A stretch of DNA of 22,469 bases from Dichomitus squalens LYAD-421 SS1 (taxonomy: Eukaryota > Basidiomycota > Agaricomycetes > Polyporales > Polyporaceae). Shown piece by piece: positions 18,641 through 22,469 of this stretch. Under the pieces are notes generated by a model. That model saw nothing but the letters and a program-made list of their open reading frames with translations, was not told the origin of the DNA and did no database searches. A program made the position numbers and the translations under genes. The stretch lies in NCBI RefSeq assembly GCF_000275845.1, contig NW_006766915.1, forward strand, positions 61,868 through 84,336, written 5' to 3'. Position 1 is the stretch's first letter; every line of letters starts with the position of its first letter.

Positions 18641-21339
18641 ATGGCTCCTCGTCGACACCGCTCCGTTTCCAATGTACAAAACCCACAGAACTCTCCCGCA
18701 CCTCCACAACGCACCTTCACACCCTCAGTAAACAACTCACAACGACAACTCGGCATGATTCCTGCTGTCTACCAGAGCAACATGAAGGTCCTACTTCGAC
18801 GGGAACCTACCATAACGGCTATCATCGACCAGTTCAGCCACGTCTGTCTTTACCATCACAATGGGCAGAAATGGGAGAAACATGGATATGAAGGGAGCAT
18901 GTTTCTATTCGAGAAGTATGTTGTGTTCAATCGCGCGAACTTCTCGATTTCCCGGACTAAGGCTAGTCTGCAGATCCACATATCCTCCTTATGGTTTCTA
19001 CATCCTCAACCGCATGGGGACTGACGATTATGTCCGACCAATCTACCCCGAAGATGACATGGAGATCATTGGGGATTACCTGATGTGTCGCTTCTACCCC
19101 GACTTCACAAAGACCCGGCTAGACATGGGTCTCCCCTACCCGATCCCTCCAGAGCATCGCGCAACCTTCGACATGGAGCTGCTCAGGCGTCTCCCTCCAG
19201 AAGAGCTCACGAAGAACCAGGACAAGGAGAAAAAGGGTCGTTCGACTACTCTTGGTCTATGGATGTTCGCAACGGATGCACGGGAGCCTTTGAAGGAGGT
19301 TATGATGAGGTACGTGTCGTTTCCTCAAGTCAACCCCTCCACATTGTTTTGCTTGTACGGACTACCGCGTCATCATGCGGGCATCTGTGTTGTATTCCAT
19401 CTTTTGTTCTATTCCTCAAGTATGTCGTGCTTAATATGAGCGCCTCAATGAACACCCGAGTCGTGTGTGGTCGTACTTCGAGGGCATGGCGGGGCTCGGA
19501 AATCATGATGGCTTTTCGATTGTATCACGATGTGTGCCCTCGCATATGCTCATCTTAGTCATAGATTGCACTCGCACGTTAAGCAAGGACTACCCTACCC
19601 CGAGGAATACCGATACGGTCCTGGCCGTCCTCCACCGCCTAATCCACACTTACGAACCGAGAGCCGTGCGTCAAATCAAGCCTCCGCAGGTACGTGAGTG
19701 CTCTTTTGCAGTGGTATGTATGCTCAGTATGTAGGGAGCTATGGCGACCGCGCACCTAGCGCTGTAGCGACGAACGGCACACCAGTCAATCCTGCGGTCC
19801 AATCTGGTGGTGCTGCGGCTCCTGCTGCTGCTGCGACTCCCGCCGCCTCAAGCTCAGAGCTCGACAAGCTTTTTGCTAAACTGATCACCCCTTCCCCGTC
19901 TGTGAATGTTCCGCCTGCTGCCGCAGCAGCCGAGCCACCGAAAAACATTCACGACTTGTTCGCAGCCCTCAGCGGGAACAGCTCAGCGACCAAGAACGCT
20001 CCCGCTCTCCCACCGGCGTCTGTGCCCGCCGTCGAGCCGTCCCCACAGACTGGTATCGCCCTGCTCGACTCGATTTTTGCTTCCGTTTTGCCATCCGGAC
20101 CCTCCTCTACTGCCATCGCCCAGCCCACGGGACCCTTGCCTCCTCGGCCTGAAGAGATCGTCATCGTCTCCCCGAAACCGACGTCCTCGGCTTTGCCGCA
20201 GATCCTAAACCAAGACGTCATCTCGTCACTGCTTGGTCTCGCACCTGATTCCCGAGCATCATCCGCCGCACCGAGTTCCGTTGGATCGCGTAGATCTGCT
20301 CAGCATAGATACGAAGGCGACAACGAGTTCAGCGAGGGCGACCAGACATCAGATGGCGAGCCTCGCAGATACAATCCTCGCCCGGGCGCGAAGTCAGGCA
20401 AGGGCATGCCAATCTTCGCTGCCCCACAAGCACCTTCATCCGAGTCAGAACCTGAAACAAGCACGGTCAACGGTTCGCGGCGTGTCCCGGGCGACGTCAC
20501 GCCCCGTCCTCCAGCGGGTGGCGTGAAGTTGCCTCCTATGTCCCCCCCGCAGTTCCAACAGCAGCGAACTGCGACCCCGAACGCCAACACAAATGGCAAG
20601 GTGCCACTGACCGGTGCTGCAGCACAATCTCCTGCACCCGGGTCCGCTTCCGCCCCGCGGCAACGCACTTTGGTGCCCTTCGAGGCCAATTCAGACCTGT
20701 GGCCGTACCCCCGTGCGCCGCTTGACGACCGCTCGTTCGAGAACGATGACGTCGTGGAGCTCGACTTCTCCGACACGCGCGCGCTGAGCGATCCCGCGAT
20801 CTTCTCGTCGCGCCTCAAGGACAAAAAGGAGAAGAAGGACAAGAGGGAGCGGAAGGGCCGCAGGGAGCACGAGAGGGAGAAGGCAGAGAAGGCGGACAGG
20901 GAGAAGGCGGAGATCGAGAAAGGATGGGACATCCCGACGCAGACGCAGGTTCAGCCTCCCTACCAGGCTGCTGCTACGGGGCCTGTTGCCGAGGCTGCGA
21001 AGGCGCACGCTGGAGGGCCAAAGGCTCCCGCACTCACCAAGAACGGGAAATCCGCTGGTGTGAACGGTTCAGGAGCGGTGAACGGTGTTTTGGCAGCAAG
21101 CCAGGATCAAGCGCCGGATACCGTCGCTGCGAAAGACGCTATCTTAAATGCACTGTTGGGGAAGGGGCCTGCCCAGCCGGATATTGGGAGAAACGAGTTC
21201 ATTCGCGAGCTCCTCACCCTCATTCATGTGAGTCTATGTAATCCTTTGTTGCTATGCGCATCACACTGACAGTTTTACGCAGACCGACTCACAGTTCGTT
21301 GATAAGCTATATCAAGACTACCTCTCTCGTTCCGCCTGA
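18641..21339 (+). CDS. DCP1: mRNA decapping activator DCP1
   Basis: There are five exons: 18641-18915, 18974-19309, 19565-19689, 19735-21227 and 21283-21339, giving 761 residues. The EVH1-type domain spans about 45-205: SNMKVLLRREPTI, HVCLYHHNGQKWEKHGYEGS, FLFEK, PPYGFYILNRMG and, after an insert, GLWMFATD. The following 540 residues are Ala/Pro/Ser-rich and disordered, with a charged Lys/Glu/Arg run at about 605-640. The extreme C-terminus, FIRELLTLIHTDSQFVDKLY, is interrupted by the last intron and resembles the trimerisation helix of metazoan DCP1. Known role: it binds and stimulates DCP2 to remove the mRNA cap in cytoplasmic P-bodies. Yeast Dcp1 is only about 230 residues, so this is an extended form, as in many filamentous fungi. 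Intron 2 (255 bases) is far longer than the other introns here. Confidence 0.93.
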
Positions 21340-22308
21340 TTCGCCCCTCACACTATCTTCGATCATCACCGTCGTTTCTTGGTAGACCACTACTTGTTTC
21401 ATGCTTTTCTGTTGCATGTCGGCACATCGTTCGAATATCTGCCCGACTCGAGCTCACTCTCCCTTTGTGTTTCATATGCGCATGCTCAGACCATTGTCTC
21501 TGACCTCATCCCTTATCATTTTGTTGTATCGCTCCCACGCTCACTCGCTCTTCGTGATGTTTTGCGTCTTCACCGCTATCCTCTTACGGGGCTCATCCTG
21601 TCACTGTATCGCATCGCTATGAAAGAGTACCACATTCGCTTGTCGAATATCATGTCGTCAGAATACCTCGTGCGCATGGCATTCAAGCGCTCTAGGTACA
21701 ATCATCAGAGCACAGCCACATACTCAACGCTTGGTGGCTAGGCTAGCCCGCGCGTTCGTGTGAGTCGACATGGTCATCTGCAGATCATAAGTCGTAGCTC
21801 CGATGTATATGTGGCATTCCACCTGATTGCGATCTGAGGTGTCACTTTCTTAAAGAGAGCCTAAGTATCAACTATCCGGGTCGCTGTATCGAGTCCGGAC
21901 GTATCATTAGCTTGCGGGGGATCAAGAGAGATATAAAGAGGCGTTTGCAATGATGAGCGACATTCTCTATCAGTATAATGTAGAGCATATCAACGTTATA
22001 CATGCAACGCACGATCGATAGGTCAACAACTTCCTGAGAAGTAATTGTGGTAGGTTCAGCGTGGGATCTGCGGGTGTGTTGATATCGTAAACATTGCTTC
22101 TCCAAAAGTGCTGCTACTGTGTGTAAGAAAGCGATGCTGTTACTGCGCAGAGCCAAATATCTAGTCTATAACCACCAGCAGTCCATTCATGTAATACTAC
22201 ATAACAATACGGAACGGCACGACCGAGTAAGATACATACAAATGGGTGTTGAACAGGCGCTGGTTTACACAGCTTGCCTAACACAGCCGTCACAAGATAT
22301 GGAACGGC

Positions 22309-22338
22309 ACAGCCGGTTACTGCAATAACCGAGGCTGT
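22309..22338. repeat. Imperfect hairpin (inverted repeat)
   Basis: ACAGCC and GGTTA (22309-22319) pair with TAACC and GGCTGT (22326-22338) around a six-base loop, with a two-base bulge on the right arm. No T-tract follows and the role is unknown. Confidence 0.7.
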
Positions 22339-22356
22339 ACTACTCATGTGGTACAC

Positions 22357-22373
22357 ACACAGCTTCGCTGTGT
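22357..22373. repeat. Perfect 7-base hairpin with TTC loop
   Basis: ACACAGC, loop TTC, GCTGTGT. The flanking GTAC on each side extends the symmetry with a small bulge on the left. It lies 18 bases after the preceding hairpin; together they may be part of a small repeat element reaching past the window. Confidence 0.75.
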
Positions 22374-22469
22374 ACGCACTGCTTCTCTGTGCGACTGTGC
22401 ATCCTGGGAATGTACTGTATAGTACTACGTAGCCACAGATGTACAGTAGTATATATAGGGGACCTCTGT

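Larger units (their letters stand above)
21340..22469. other. Gene-free right end with hairpins
   Basis: No gene could be supported. The plus frame over 21379-21741 is open but lacks an early ATG, motifs or splice partners and is probably DCP1 3' untranslated sequence. Beyond 21750 the DNA is AT-richer, with two hairpins near 22309-22375 and a ten-base direct repeat (GGAACGGCAC at 22211 and 22301). Confidence 0.5.

Noticed and set aside
20300..20932. Minus-strand ORF of 210 codons
   Set aside because: It is antisense to the low-complexity part of DCP1, which explains the Ser/Phe/Leu-rich product.
21379..21741. Plus-strand ORF of 120 codons after DCP1
   Set aside because: No early ATG, no motif; better explained as 3' untranslated sequence.
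1..22469. CRISPR array, bacterial defence island or viral gene cluster
   Set aside because: No regularly spaced repeats, no operon structure and no recognisable viral or defence proteins; the DNA is intron-rich and fungal.

Overview
The window looks like nuclear DNA of a filamentous basidiomycete, probably an Agaricomycete. Genes are split by many short introns (mostly 45-70 bases, GT-AG), are packed on both strands, and include fungal forms of four conserved eukaryotic proteins. No rRNA, tRNA, CRISPR array, autonomous transposon or bacterial-style operon was seen. Exon joins below were worked out by hand from reading frame, splice signals and family knowledge.

Well supported genes: EFM7/NNT1, an eEF1A N-terminal and lysine methyltransferase (5201-6297, plus, 7 exons); mitochondrial ribosomal protein uL16m (10258-11103, minus, 4 exons); the U4/U6 snRNP protein PRP3 (16120-18417, minus, 6 exons); and the decapping activator DCP1 (18641-21339, plus, 5 exons). 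Also well supported are two related three-finger C2H2 proteins (1800-2659 plus; 6821-7811 minus), a conserved-looking unknown protein divergent from uL16m (11249-11901), and an unknown single-exon protein with an acidic Asp/Thr tail (15172-15876).

Layout: 1-3.8 kb holds a possible gene start at the left edge, an 11-base phased repeat, C2H2 gene 1 and an unknown protein with an RVSF motif. 3.9-6.3 kb holds weak exon-like stretches and then EFM7. 6.8-7.8 kb is C2H2 gene 2. 8.8-10.0 kb is a possible multi-exon gene broken by one stop codon. 10.3-11.9 kb is the uL16m/unknown divergent pair. 12-14.9 kb is gene-poor and holds fragmentary, frame-shifting open stretches, probably decayed coding sequence. 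15.2-21.3 kb is dense and ends with the PRP3/DCP1 divergent pair. The last 1.1 kb has no supported gene but contains hairpins.

The conserved genes all act in gene expression: splicing (PRP3), mRNA decay (DCP1), elongation-factor modification (EFM7) and mitochondrial translation (uL16m). Two divergent pairs share short intergenic regions (145 and 223 bases), which allows co-regulation, but that is inference. I saw no convincing new molecular system. The most useful leads are the paired C2H2 family, the non-canonical and in-frame introns of EFM7, the possibly broken gene at 8.8-10.0 kb and the decayed region at 12.6-13.9 kb.
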